A stretch of DNA of 64,000 bases, taken from contig NZ_JAGGPL010000023.1 in the NCBI RefSeq assembly GCF_018613805.1, positions 1 to 64,000 of the forward strand, written 5' to 3'. This DNA comes from Arthrobacter sp. ISL-48. GTDB lineage: Bacteria; Actinomycetota; Actinomycetes; Actinomycetales; Micrococcaceae. Below, piece by piece: positions 15,225 to 21,963 of the stretch. How positions within the stretch are numbered: position 1 is the stretch's first letter; the number at the start of each line of letters is the position of its first letter. Made by a program: the position numbers and the translations under genes. The notes under the pieces were generated by a model that worked only from the letters and a program-made list of their open reading frames with translations, had not been told where the DNA came from and did no database searches.

Positions 15225-15245
15225 AGGATCGTGTTGAGAGCGGAC
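15214..15245 (+). repeat. Array palindrome, site 16
   Basis: CGCCCGGTAAAGGA then TCGTGTTGAGAGCGGAC. The right arm is lengthened by about four bases, but ends in CGGAC as in the consensus. Confidence 0.6.
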
Positions 15246-15250
15246 TGCAG

Positions 15251-15847
15251 ATGATCAATATCAATCACGATGACATATTGCTGAGGCTGCGGCTCGAGCC
15301 ACTTGACCGCTCGGCCAAGACGGCTTTCACCGCCGCTTGTGCCCAGCGTCTACTGCCCTTGTCCGACCGGTACGCGCAGCAAGTGGGCGACACGCCGCGC
15401 CAGCAGCGGCTGGCCGTCATCGTTTCGGCGGTCTGGCAAGCAGGCCTCGGGCCACGATATCGATGCGAACCGCTTCGAGGCTGAGGCAGAGGCCATGGTT
15501 CCGGACGAGGACGACGAAGGGTGGACAGCCGGTAGGACCTACGCTGGTAACGCCGCAGCCGCTGCCGCCTACGCGCTTCGCACCTGGCTCACCAACCCCT
15601 CAAGAGGCCGCCTGGGCAGCTCGGCAGTTCTTTGATGCGGCCGATCTCGCATACTTTCAGGCAAACCCTGGAGGAGGCTTCGCCACCGAGGATGAGGAGA
15701 AGGCGTCCCCGGGAGTCTGCAGTCGTGCAGTCAGCCATTTCCGCCATCCAACGGGCTCTCGAGGCTATCGAGAACGCGAGGCCGTGGTCCGAACTACGTC
15801 AGAGAGCCGAAACGGAAGGCATGGATTGGGCGTCCACCGTGCCGTAG
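15251..15847 (+). pseudogene. DUF416-family protein broken by at least three frameshifts
   Basis: Pieces of one DUF416 protein occur in order in different frames. ILLRLRLEPLDRSAKTAFTA to VSAVWQAGLG begins at ATG 15251. DIDANRFEAEAEAMVPDEDD to ALRTWLTN follows in frame 3 from about 15452. QEAAWAARQFFDAADLAYF follows in frame 1 from about 15600. SAISAIQRALEAIENARP, ending at 15847, returns to frame 2. Intact family members are about 200 aa, matching the total length here. Three separate indels in 600 bases point to real decay rather than a sequencing slip. DUF416 has no established function. It is the sole content of the interval between sites 16 and 17. Confidence 0.75.
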
Positions 15848-15922
15848 TGCATCGGATGATCTGCCCACTAAAAGATCCGTCAGAGACAGAGCCCAAACCT
15901 TTGATGACAAGCTCGAGATACC

Positions 15923-15950
15923 GTCCGGTAAGGGATCCGCTAGGGCTAGA
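15923..15950 (+). repeat. Array palindrome, site 17
   Basis: GTCCGGTAAGGGA then TCCGCTAGGGCTAGAC. The left half is identical to site 6. Confidence 0.8.
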
Positions 15951-15997
15951 CACGACGGCGGGCCGGCTCCTTCAGTTTCCTGCTGGATAATCAGGGC

Positions 15998-16456
15998 ATG
16001 CTGATTCGAGATTCGAGGGCCCAGTTGGAGCAGATGCTTGCAATCACGAGGGCCGGTGAACTCAGAAGCGCACTGAACCCCGGCACCGTAATGGAGGTCT
16101 TTAAGCGCTTTGCCGCTATACCAGCGAACGACTGCGCTCCCATAGACGAAGATGGCGATGGCGTTCTGGCCCAGTTCGGGACCTGCGGGTTTCGCGGCAC
16201 GCAGGAATTCAACGTCGACCTTACGCGTCAATTTATTGAAGCCGGCGAAGTCGATGCTCCGATGTGGCACCTGTCATGCACGTTCTATTGGGATCCGACC
16301 CCGGATACCGTTGCCCTGGGTAGCGGCAGCATGTGGTCTTTCGATTCTGCACTTGAGGAGTTCTTCAAGAACGCAGCACTCCTTCCTGGATGGGAATGGG
16401 CGATGGGAGCAGACGAGCAGCCCAAGTCTCTGGAGATCACGCTCGGCAAGGTTTGA
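15998..16456 (+). CDS. Hypothetical cassette protein (152 aa)
   Basis: ATG 15998 opens a complete frame with a plausible globular composition: an N-terminal helix (DSRAQLEQMLAITRAGELRS), a central Asp-rich turn (PIDEDGDGVLAQFG), strands around GTQEFNVDLTRQF and DAPMWHLSCTFYW, and a C-terminal helix. There is no signal peptide or membrane helix. I do not recognise the family. It lies alone between site 17 (48 bases upstream) and site 18 (66 bases downstream), the standard cassette layout. Confidence 0.7.
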   Translation: MLIRDSRAQLEQMLAITRAGELRSALNPGTVMEVFKRFAAIPANDCAPIDEDGDGVLAQFGTCGFRGTQEFNVDLTRQFIEAGEVDAPMWHLSCTFYWDPTPDTVALGSGSMWSFDSALEEFFKNAALLPGWEWAMGADEQPKSLEITLGKV

Positions 16457-16521
16457 GCTGAATTAGGACTCATGCTGGATCAAGGCATGGTAGAGAGCCG
16501 GTGGTCCAGCGGACTCTCTGA

Positions 16522-16551
16522 GCGCACGGTGAGGGATCCTCTACCGGACGC
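16522..16551 (+). repeat. Array palindrome, site 18
   Basis: GCGCACGGTGAGGGA then TCCTCTACCGGACGC. Both arms are good, and the next gene starts 36 bases downstream. Confidence 0.85.
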
Positions 16552-16586
16552 GGCGTGGTCACCTGAGTGGGAGCGGGTCTGCCTGC

Positions 16587-17276
16587 TTGGATGGAGTCGT
16601 GGCGGTTTTTTATTTCGATGGTGACCAGACGCTGTTGGACTTCCGTGCCATGATGAGGCGGGCCATGGCCGCCACGATTGGCGAGCTGAAGCGGCTGCGG
16701 CCCGACGCCGAAGGCGACTTGGGCGTGGACCAGTTCATCGCCGACCGCGAAGTGGTCGCCGAAAGGCTACTCGGCAGGGTCACCAACCTTGAGCAAGTGC
16801 GATTAGCAGCGTTCAAGCACAGCCTTGCGCGGATCGATATTCCGGATGACGCTCTCGCCGCACACCTGAACGCGTTCTACCTCGAGCGGCGATTCGCCGA
16901 CGTCGAACTGTACGATGACGTCCTGCTTGTTCTGGCCGAGCTCCGGCGCAGCCACCATGTGGGGCTCTTGTCCAATGGCAATTCCTATCCTCACCGTTTG
17001 GGGTTGGAAGATCTGTTCGAGGCGACCGTGCCCTCCCAAGACCATGGCATCGAGAAGCCCGACAAGCGCATTTTCGATATCGCCTCGGCGCTCCTTCCGG
17101 GCGAACCGCGGATCATGGTCGGCGACTCGCTGCGAAACGACGTCCAAGGCGCGCAATCGGCGGGCTGGACCGGCATCTGGCTCAATCGAGACAGCGCGCC
17201 AACTCCAAAAGACGCGGCTCCCGACCTAGTTATTCGCAGCTTGACGGATCTCCTCGAGGTCGCAAGCGGTCTGTGA
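16587..17276 (+). CDS. HAD-superfamily hydrolase
   Basis: 229 aa. There is no ATG start: TTG 16587 or GTG 16599 must be used, and both lie just before motif I, FYFDGDQTLLDF, which carries the nucleophile pair as D-G-D. Motif II is GLLSNGN, the Lys of motif III is in GIEKPDKRIFD, and motif IV is MVGDSLRNDVQGAQSAG. The helical cap lies between motifs I and II (residues 20-100), so this is a C1-cap phosphatase of the YjjG/haloacid type; the substrate is unknown. The stop is 8 bases before site 19. Confidence 0.88.
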   Translation: MDGVVAVFYFDGDQTLLDFRAMMRRAMAATIGELKRLRPDAEGDLGVDQFIADREVVAERLLGRVTNLEQVRLAAFKHSLARIDIPDDALAAHLNAFYLERRFADVELYDDVLLVLAELRRSHHVGLLSNGNSYPHRLGLEDLFEATVPSQDHGIEKPDKRIFDIASALLPGEPRIMVGDSLRNDVQGAQSAGWTGIWLNRDSAPTPKDAAPDLVIRSLTDLLEVASGL

Positions 17277-17283
17277 TCGCATT

Positions 17284-17326
17284 TGCAAAGGGATCCTCCT
17301 TCCTATCGGGCAATGGAGTGCCCGAT
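17284..17326 (+). repeat. Array site 19 plus hairpin, right end of the array
   Basis: TTTGCAAAGGGA then TCCTCCTTCCTATCGGG resembles a diverged array site. The perfect 8-6-8 hairpin ATCGGGCA-ATGGAG-TGCCCGAT at 17305-17326 follows at once. The hairpin may act as terminator of the HAD gene. No further convincing array site follows. Confidence 0.5.
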
Positions 17327-17401
17327 GAGCTACCGCTTAGCGGCAGTTCGGAACGCATCCTCCCCGATGGCTGGTGAGGACTCCGAAGTGCAGATCAAAA
17401 G

Positions 17402-17752
17402 TTAGCTCAGTTGGCGTTCGAAGCCGATGCTGACCGGCGCAAAGCCCTGGGCCTCAAAAAACTTGTGGGCGTCGACATTGAAATGCCAGGAATCCAACCG
17501 CAAGAAGGATGCCCCCAGCTGTCCCGCCAGCTCTGAGGCTGAGCTCATGAGTCGCTTGCCCACTCCCTTCTCTTGGTGGGAAGGCTCCACCGCAATGTGG
17601 TGGATAAAGAAGACCGATGAAGCGTACTTGAACGGGTTGGCCTCGCGGACCCTGAATTCGGCCAGCAGGTAGCCGACTGGACCGCTGTGGCCGACGGCAA
17701 TCAGGATGTGACTACCATCAGCTGCTGAGACGGAAGCAGCCGAGGTGGCCAC
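17402..17752 (-). CDS. GNAT acetyltransferase, probably N-terminally truncated
   Basis: 116 aa from GTG 17752. It has GNAT strands and the acetyl-CoA loop (VFFIHHIAVEPSHQEKGVGK, with QEKGVGK in place of RRxGIG) and the C-terminal wing HKFFEAQGFAPV. Most GNATs of this kind have 30-40 more residues at the N-terminus. The in-frame upstream sequence is TGA GGG ATC then GTG, and this stretch itself resembles half an array palindrome read on the minus strand (CTGAGGGATC). The gene may therefore have been cut by recombination at such a site. It may still be expressed, but activity is doubtful. Confidence 0.65.
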   Translation of the reverse strand: MATSAASVSAADGSHILIAVGHSGPVGYLLAEFRVREANPFKYASSVFFIHHIAVEPSHQEKGVGKRLMSSASELAGQLGASFLRLDSWHFNVDAHKFFEAQGFAPVSIGFERQLS

Positions 17753-17781
17753 GATCCCTCAGCTACTAAATCGGCAGCCGG

Positions 17782-18363
17782 CTACCCGCCGGGGACGCCC
17801 AACGGGCCCCCTATCCTGTGGGTGGGATCAATTGCGCCGGCTTGTTCCGTGTCGGCCCAGTAGCGCCGCTTGCCGTTGCGGGAGTCCTCGTGGACGCCGC
17901 CATTCTTTTCGATAGTCGCACGGGAGCCGAGGTTGTCCTCGTCGCAGGTAATCAGAACCCGGGAGATACCAAGTTCCTTGGCTAACGGCAGGGCATCGGC
18001 CAGTGCATTCGACGCGTGACCGCGGCGCCGGGCCGACGGCCTCACACTGTAGCCGATGTGCCCACCCCCGTTGAGGAGGAAGTCGTTCAACTCGTGCCTG
18101 ATGGCCAGCGAGCCCAGGAACGTGTCGCCGTCCACGATCCACAAGTACGTGCAAGGAACGTACCCCGGTTTCCGGGGGCTCTCCGGCAACGCATCGTCGA
18201 CAAGGGAATCGACGAAGCGGCGGAATGATCGAAGGTCAGTGAGCTCTTCCAGAGGCCAGTCTTCACCGCCGCCGCCGTTCCTGTGGGCGCCGTCGAACTC
18301 TGCGGACCCCTCCAGCCAGGATGCGTGGTAACTTGCGTCCGGAGCGATAAGGCGAGCCATCAC
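17782..18363 (-). CDS. GNAT acetyltransferase (193 aa)
   Basis: Start at ATG 18363, or the adjacent ATG 18360. GNAT features are LWIVDGDTFLGSLAIRHELN, GHIGYSVRPSARRRGHASNA (the RRRGHA acetyl-CoA loop) and LITCDEDNLGSRATIEKNGG, where the N-x-x-S-x-x-x-I-E pattern before the C-terminal strand is typical of the YkkB/RimJ-like group. Length and domain are complete. The acceptor is unknown. It follows the truncated GNAT with 30 bases between, on the same strand. Confidence 0.85.
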   Translation of the reverse strand: MMARLIAPDASYHASWLEGSAEFDGAHRNGGGGEDWPLEELTDLRSFRRFVDSLVDDALPESPRKPGYVPCTYLWIVDGDTFLGSLAIRHELNDFLLNGGGHIGYSVRPSARRRGHASNALADALPLAKELGISRVLITCDEDNLGSRATIEKNGGVHEDSRNGKRRYWADTEQAGAIDPTHRIGGPLGVPGG

Positions 18364-18553
18364 ACGATCGTAACGCTGATCACCAGGCGGCAGCTAAGTT
18401 AGGCTCACCGTATGAAGTACCCAGCCTGCCACCGGGCTCGGCCTGAAGACCAAACCCACCACAATCTGTTGTGCGTGGCTGCTTCAACAAGCAACCGGCA
18501 ACCCGGACTCATGAAGTGGGCCGGCTTTCGGTCTGACGGAATAGGGGAATCGT

Positions 18554-19525
18554 ATGGACTTCTTTGAGACGATCATGTTCCCGTTCAAGTGGTTTGTCTC
18601 CATCATCATGGTGGGCTTCCACGAAGGACTGAGCGCCATTGGCCTGCCTGAGGCATCCGGCTGGACCTGGACGCTGTCCATCATCGGGCTGGTGTTGGTC
18701 ATCCGCGCCGCCCTGATCCCGGTTTTCGTTAAGCAGATCAAGGCGCAGCGCGGCATGCAGCTGCTGCAGCCGGACCTGAAGAAGCTTCAGGACAAGTACA
18801 AGGGCAAGACTGACCAGTTGTCCCGCCAGGCAATGGCGCAGGAACAGATGGCCATGTACAAGAAGCACGGGACCAACCCGTTCTCGGCCTGCCTGCCGAT
18901 GCTGATCCAGATGCCGTTCTTCTTTGCGCTGTTCCAGGTCCTGTCCGGCATCAGCACGAACGCCCGCGAAGGTGAGGGCGTTGGCGCGATGAGCCACGAA
19001 CAGGTACTGCAGTTCGATGAGTCCAGCATCTTCGGCGCTCCGCTGTCAGCCGTGCTATTGCGCAACGACTCGGGCAATGTCGCCGTCACGGTCCTAACTA
19101 TCGTGATGATCCTGGCGATGACGGCCTCGCAGTTCATCACGCAGAAGCAGATTATGGCTAAGAACATGTCTGAAGAGGCCATGGCCAGCCCCTTTATGCG
19201 CCAGCAGAAGATGATGCTGTACATCCTGCCCGTCGTCTTCGGCGTGGGCGGCATCAATTTCCCCATCGGTGTCCTCATCTACTGGACTACCACCAACCTC
19301 TGGACGATGGCCCAGCAGTTCTTCGTCATCCGACGCATGCCCACGCCGGGATCGCCGGCGGCGAGGGCCCTCGCCGCACGCCGTAAAGCGAAAGGCCTGC
19401 CGGCTCTGCCCATCTTGGAAGGCAGGAGGACCGACGAGGAAACAGAAGCCGGAGCAGCAGCTTCAGATATTGAAGGGAGGGGCCAGCGCCTCCAGCCGCA
19501 GCGTAAGAACAGGAAACGGAAATAG
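18554..19525 (+). CDS. yidC: YidC/Oxa1-family membrane protein insertase (paralogue)
   Basis: 323 aa, inserting or folding membrane proteins alone or with SecYEG. There are about five hydrophobic segments: residues 8-25, 40-58 (LSIIGLVLVIRAALIPVFV), about 115-135 (SACLPMLIQMPFFFALFQVL), about 175-195 and 225-250 (MMLYILPVVFGVGGINFPIG). The conserved Arg facing the hydrophilic groove is in VIRAALIP. The C-terminus is Arg/Lys-rich, as in ribosome-binding YidC tails. The usual oriC-proximal neighbours (rnpA, rpmH, jag, rsmG) are absent, so this is probably a second copy rather than the housekeeping gene. Confidence 0.88.
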   Translation: MDFFETIMFPFKWFVSIIMVGFHEGLSAIGLPEASGWTWTLSIIGLVLVIRAALIPVFVKQIKAQRGMQLLQPDLKKLQDKYKGKTDQLSRQAMAQEQMAMYKKHGTNPFSACLPMLIQMPFFFALFQVLSGISTNAREGEGVGAMSHEQVLQFDESSIFGAPLSAVLLRNDSGNVAVTVLTIVMILAMTASQFITQKQIMAKNMSEEAMASPFMRQQKMMLYILPVVFGVGGINFPIGVLIYWTTTNLWTMAQQFFVIRRMPTPGSPAARALAARRKAKGLPALPILEGRRTDEETEAGAAASDIEGRGQRLQPQRKNRKRK

Positions 19526-19597
19526 TCTTCTTGGCCATTGACCTCGGCGAACGGCACCCGGTGGGAGGTTTCAAGAAATGCGTTGTACATTGTGCCC

Positions 19598-20167
19598 ATG
19601 GTCGAACTCCGGGCACTCACCGACGAGGATGTAAAAGCGCACAACGCTGGTGAGGACGACGAGACAGTTCGCTGGCTCTCGGGGAGGAAGGGCACCGACG
19701 ATTCCAGCCGCCGACACTTTGCGATGCTGGCAGAGAATGCGAGCCGCGGAGCAGGTAAGCGGGGATTCGGAATATGACTCGACGACCAGTTGGCTGGGTA
19801 CATCGATTTCGATCCCGACGCGAACGACATGCCTGCCGCTGGCGATGTGAATATCTCCTATGCCGTCCATCCATGGGCCCGCCGTCAGGCTGTTGCGACT
19901 ACGGCCGTCCTTCAGATCTGCAACTACCTTGCGGAGGAGGATATCGGCGACAGAGCAATCATCCGCGCTGCCCGCGAGAACACTGCATCACTTGGCGTAG
20001 CGGAACGGTGCGGCTTCCGATACATCGCAGAGAACCCCTCAACGACTGATCATCGTCCCGACGGTTTGCCCGTCATTTACAGGACGTACGCTCTCAATCT
20101 TCGTGACAGGTCAAACGCCCGGCAAGCGCCCGGCCTTCGGGGCGGACAACCGAGCGCTTGTCGTTAG
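19598..20167 (+). pseudogene. GNAT acetyltransferase with a single in-frame TGA
   Basis: One uninterrupted frame encodes a full GNAT of about 189 aa, except for TGA at 19775-19777. Before it: MVELRALTDEDVKAHNAGED and RGAGKRGFGI. After it, in the same frame: LDDQLAGYIDFDPDANDMPA, NISYAVHPWARRQAVATTAV, and DRAIIRAARENTASLGVAER with CGFRYI. Related proteins have Trp at the TGA position (GFGxWLDGxLAGYID), so a TGG to TGA change explains the stop. Some other positions also look weathered: the acetyl-CoA loop ARRQAVA lacks its usual Gly. ATG 19598 is the start. Confidence 0.8.
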
Positions 20168-20201
20168 ATAGCCGATAGGGCCCTCGGGCTAGGGTGGCTG
20201 T

Positions 20202-20978
20202 ATGGATTCAGCGACGGCAGAATTACAAGCTCTCACTTCTAGTGCGAACGCGGGACTGGTGATGGATTTTGACGGTGTTCTCTCTCGTATCACTGACAAT
20301 CCAGATGCTAGCGAGTTGCTGCCCGGCACCGCAGACATTCTCGCAAGTTTGGCAACCAAGCTATCAGTCATTGCCCTCCTGTCAGGGCGTTCGGCCAGCT
20401 TCCTCGCAGAGCGGGCAACCATTCCAGGGGTAGAGCTCTATGGTTCCTACGGTCTCGAACAGCTCACCGATAACGGCATTGAGGTAGTTCCGGAAGCCCA
20501 ACGGTGGACAGCCACCGTTCGACAAGCCACTAGGAGATTGCACCAGGAATTCGACAGTGTTGACGGCATATACGTTGAAGACAAGTCCCTCGCCGTCGCC
20601 GTCCATTGGCGGCGCGCGCCAGATCGTGACGGCGCTGCAAGGCTGATCGCCCCGCTAATCCGGGAAACGGTGGACACCTACGGTTTGCGGCGTGAGCCCG
20701 GGAAATACGTAGACGAACTTCGCATGCCCCTGGACCAGGACAAAGGCACCGCTCTTCGAAGGATTATCACTACTAAGAACGTTCAAACTGTTGCGTATGC
20801 AGGTGACGACCGCGGCGACCTACCCGCCTTCGAGGCTGCAACCGCAGCTGGCGGATACGCGCTTGTCATCGAGGGACCGGACACAGCTCCGGAAGTTAGC
20901 AGAGTATCCGGTGCGCATTTCGCTGGTCCGGAAGAATTCCAGCTCTGGTTGCATCGACTCGACGATGCAATGCAATAG
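20202..20978 (+). CDS. otsB: Trehalose-6-phosphate phosphatase
   Basis: 258 aa HAD-type phosphatase removing phosphate from trehalose 6-phosphate, the last step of the OtsAB trehalose route. Motif I is VMDFDGVLSRI, followed by IALLSGRSASFL (motif II, SGR), LYGSYGLEQ (the YGxxG sugar-phosphate segment), LDQDKGTALRRI (motif III Lys) and YAGDDRGDLPAF (motif IV, GDD..D). Length is normal for OtsB. The synthase otsA is not in the window; the downstream neighbour is a GntR regulator. Confidence 0.92.
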   Translation: MDSATAELQALTSSANAGLVMDFDGVLSRITDNPDASELLPGTADILASLATKLSVIALLSGRSASFLAERATIPGVELYGSYGLEQLTDNGIEVVPEAQRWTATVRQATRRLHQEFDSVDGIYVEDKSLAVAVHWRRAPDRDGAARLIAPLIRETVDTYGLRREPGKYVDELRMPLDQDKGTALRRIITTKNVQTVAYAGDDRGDLPAFEAATAAGGYALVIEGPDTAPEVSRVSGAHFAGPEEFQLWLHRLDDAMQ

Positions 20979-21050
20979 CAGGGCCCACGAGAACCCACCT
21001 GATGAACAATCCAACAAAGGGATTGTCGGACGTTCGTGTAAATTCGGGAT

Positions 21051-21776
21051 ATGGCTAGACTGAACGCGAACGCCGAGGCCGACGCCATGCGCGGACCTAC
21101 GGCCCGGGAAGCTTCCAGGCTGCGGGTGGCCGTGCCATCCGTACCGGCCCGGGTGGCCGCGGAACTGCGCCTGCAAATTGCGGACGGCGCGCTGCCGCCG
21201 GCAACGCAGCTCAAGGAAGAGGCCCTCTCCGAAGAGCTGGGCGTCTCCCGCAACACCGTCCGCGAAGCCTTCGCCGAGCTTGTGAGTGAACGGCTGCTTG
21301 TCCGGCAGCCCAACCGTGGCGTGTTCGTTGCCAGCCTCGGCGCCAAGGACATCCATGATGTCTACACCGTCAGGCGCGCCATCGAGGTGAGCGCCGTCCG
21401 CGGCGGCGGAAGCCCCGAGAGTATCGCCCGTGTTCGTGCCGCCGTCGAAGAGGGGAAAAGCGCCGCCGCCGCCGGAGACACTGAGCGACTAGGCACCGCG
21501 AATCAGCATTTCCATGGCGCCCTGGTGGCACTGGCCGGAAGTGAACGGCTGAACACCATCATGTCGCAGGTGCTGGCCGAGATGCGGTTGTTCTTTCACA
21601 AGGCCTCGGTTGACGGCGGCTTCTACCAAGTCTGGCTGCCTGACAACGAGCAGATCTGCAAAGCCCTCGAAGCCGGGGACGCGGAACTCGCTGCCGAGCG
21701 CCTGACCGACTACCTTGCCCGGTCCGAAGAGCACACGGCCAAAGTGCACGCCCTTGGGCCCGAAGCCGCTGAGTAG
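21051..21776 (+). CDS. GntR-family (FadR/FCD subgroup) regulator
   Basis: 241 aa. N-terminal winged helix: RVAAELRLQIADGALPPATQ, EEALSEELGVSRNTVREAFA, LLVRQPNRGVFVASL. C-terminal FCD helical bundle with the metal-binding histidines (NQHFHGALVALAG, LPDNEQICKALEAGD, RSEEHTAKV). Such proteins respond to organic acids. No co-transcribed target is apparent; it ends in a strong hairpin, so it forms its own unit. Confidence 0.9.
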   Translation: MARLNANAEADAMRGPTAREASRLRVAVPSVPARVAAELRLQIADGALPPATQLKEEALSEELGVSRNTVREAFAELVSERLLVRQPNRGVFVASLGAKDIHDVYTVRRAIEVSAVRGGGSPESIARVRAAVEEGKSAAAAGDTERLGTANQHFHGALVALAGSERLNTIMSQVLAEMRLFFHKASVDGGFYQVWLPDNEQICKALEAGDAELAAERLTDYLARSEEHTAKVHALGPEAAE

Positions 21777-21800
21777 CTCAACCCCATAGCGCGCATAAGC

Positions 21801-21830
21801 GGACGACGGCGGGACCTCCCGCCGTCGTCC
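21801..21830 (+). terminator. Rho-independent-like terminator (shared hairpin type)
   Basis: Perfect 13-bp stem GGACGACGGCGGG / CCCGCCGTCGTCC with a four-base loop, 24 bases after the GntR stop. No U-run. Nearly the same hairpin occurs at 50423, 52629 and 61320. Confidence 0.85.
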
Positions 21831-21915
21831 GGTTGCGTTAAGCCCCTATCGGGTAACCTGACCGGCGGATTCGCACCCACGATCCCTCTGGCGCAGCCCG
21901 CTGAAGGAGACGAGA

Positions 21916-21963
21916 ATGGGCTCGTGGTCCCCCTTCGCCGTGGCAGGGACGGCGAAGCGATGA
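21916..21963 (+). CDS. 15-codon leader ORF overlapping the MFS gene start
   Basis: AAGGAG at 21904-21909 followed by ATG 21916 opens MGSWSPFAVAGTAKR, whose TGA (21961-21963) overlaps the ATG (21960-21962) of the transporter gene in the ATGA configuration. The strong ribosome site belongs to this small frame, while the transporter start has none of its own. The transporter is therefore probably translated by coupling to the leader. Translational coupling or attenuation through a leader peptide is known for several drug-exporter and erm-type genes; here it is inferred from layout only. Confidence 0.6.
   Translation: MGSWSPFAVAGTAKR

Noticed and set aside
1476..17326. Class 1-type integron with attC sites
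   Set aside because: The repeated sites are about 26 bp, lack the RYYYAAC and GTTRRRY cores, genes lie in both orientations, and no tyrosine integron integrase is present in the window.
1476..17326. The palindromes as ordinary transcription terminators
   Set aside because: They lack U-runs, have only partly paired arms, share primary sequence more than pairing, lie upstream as well as downstream of genes, and are confined to one block of accessory genes.
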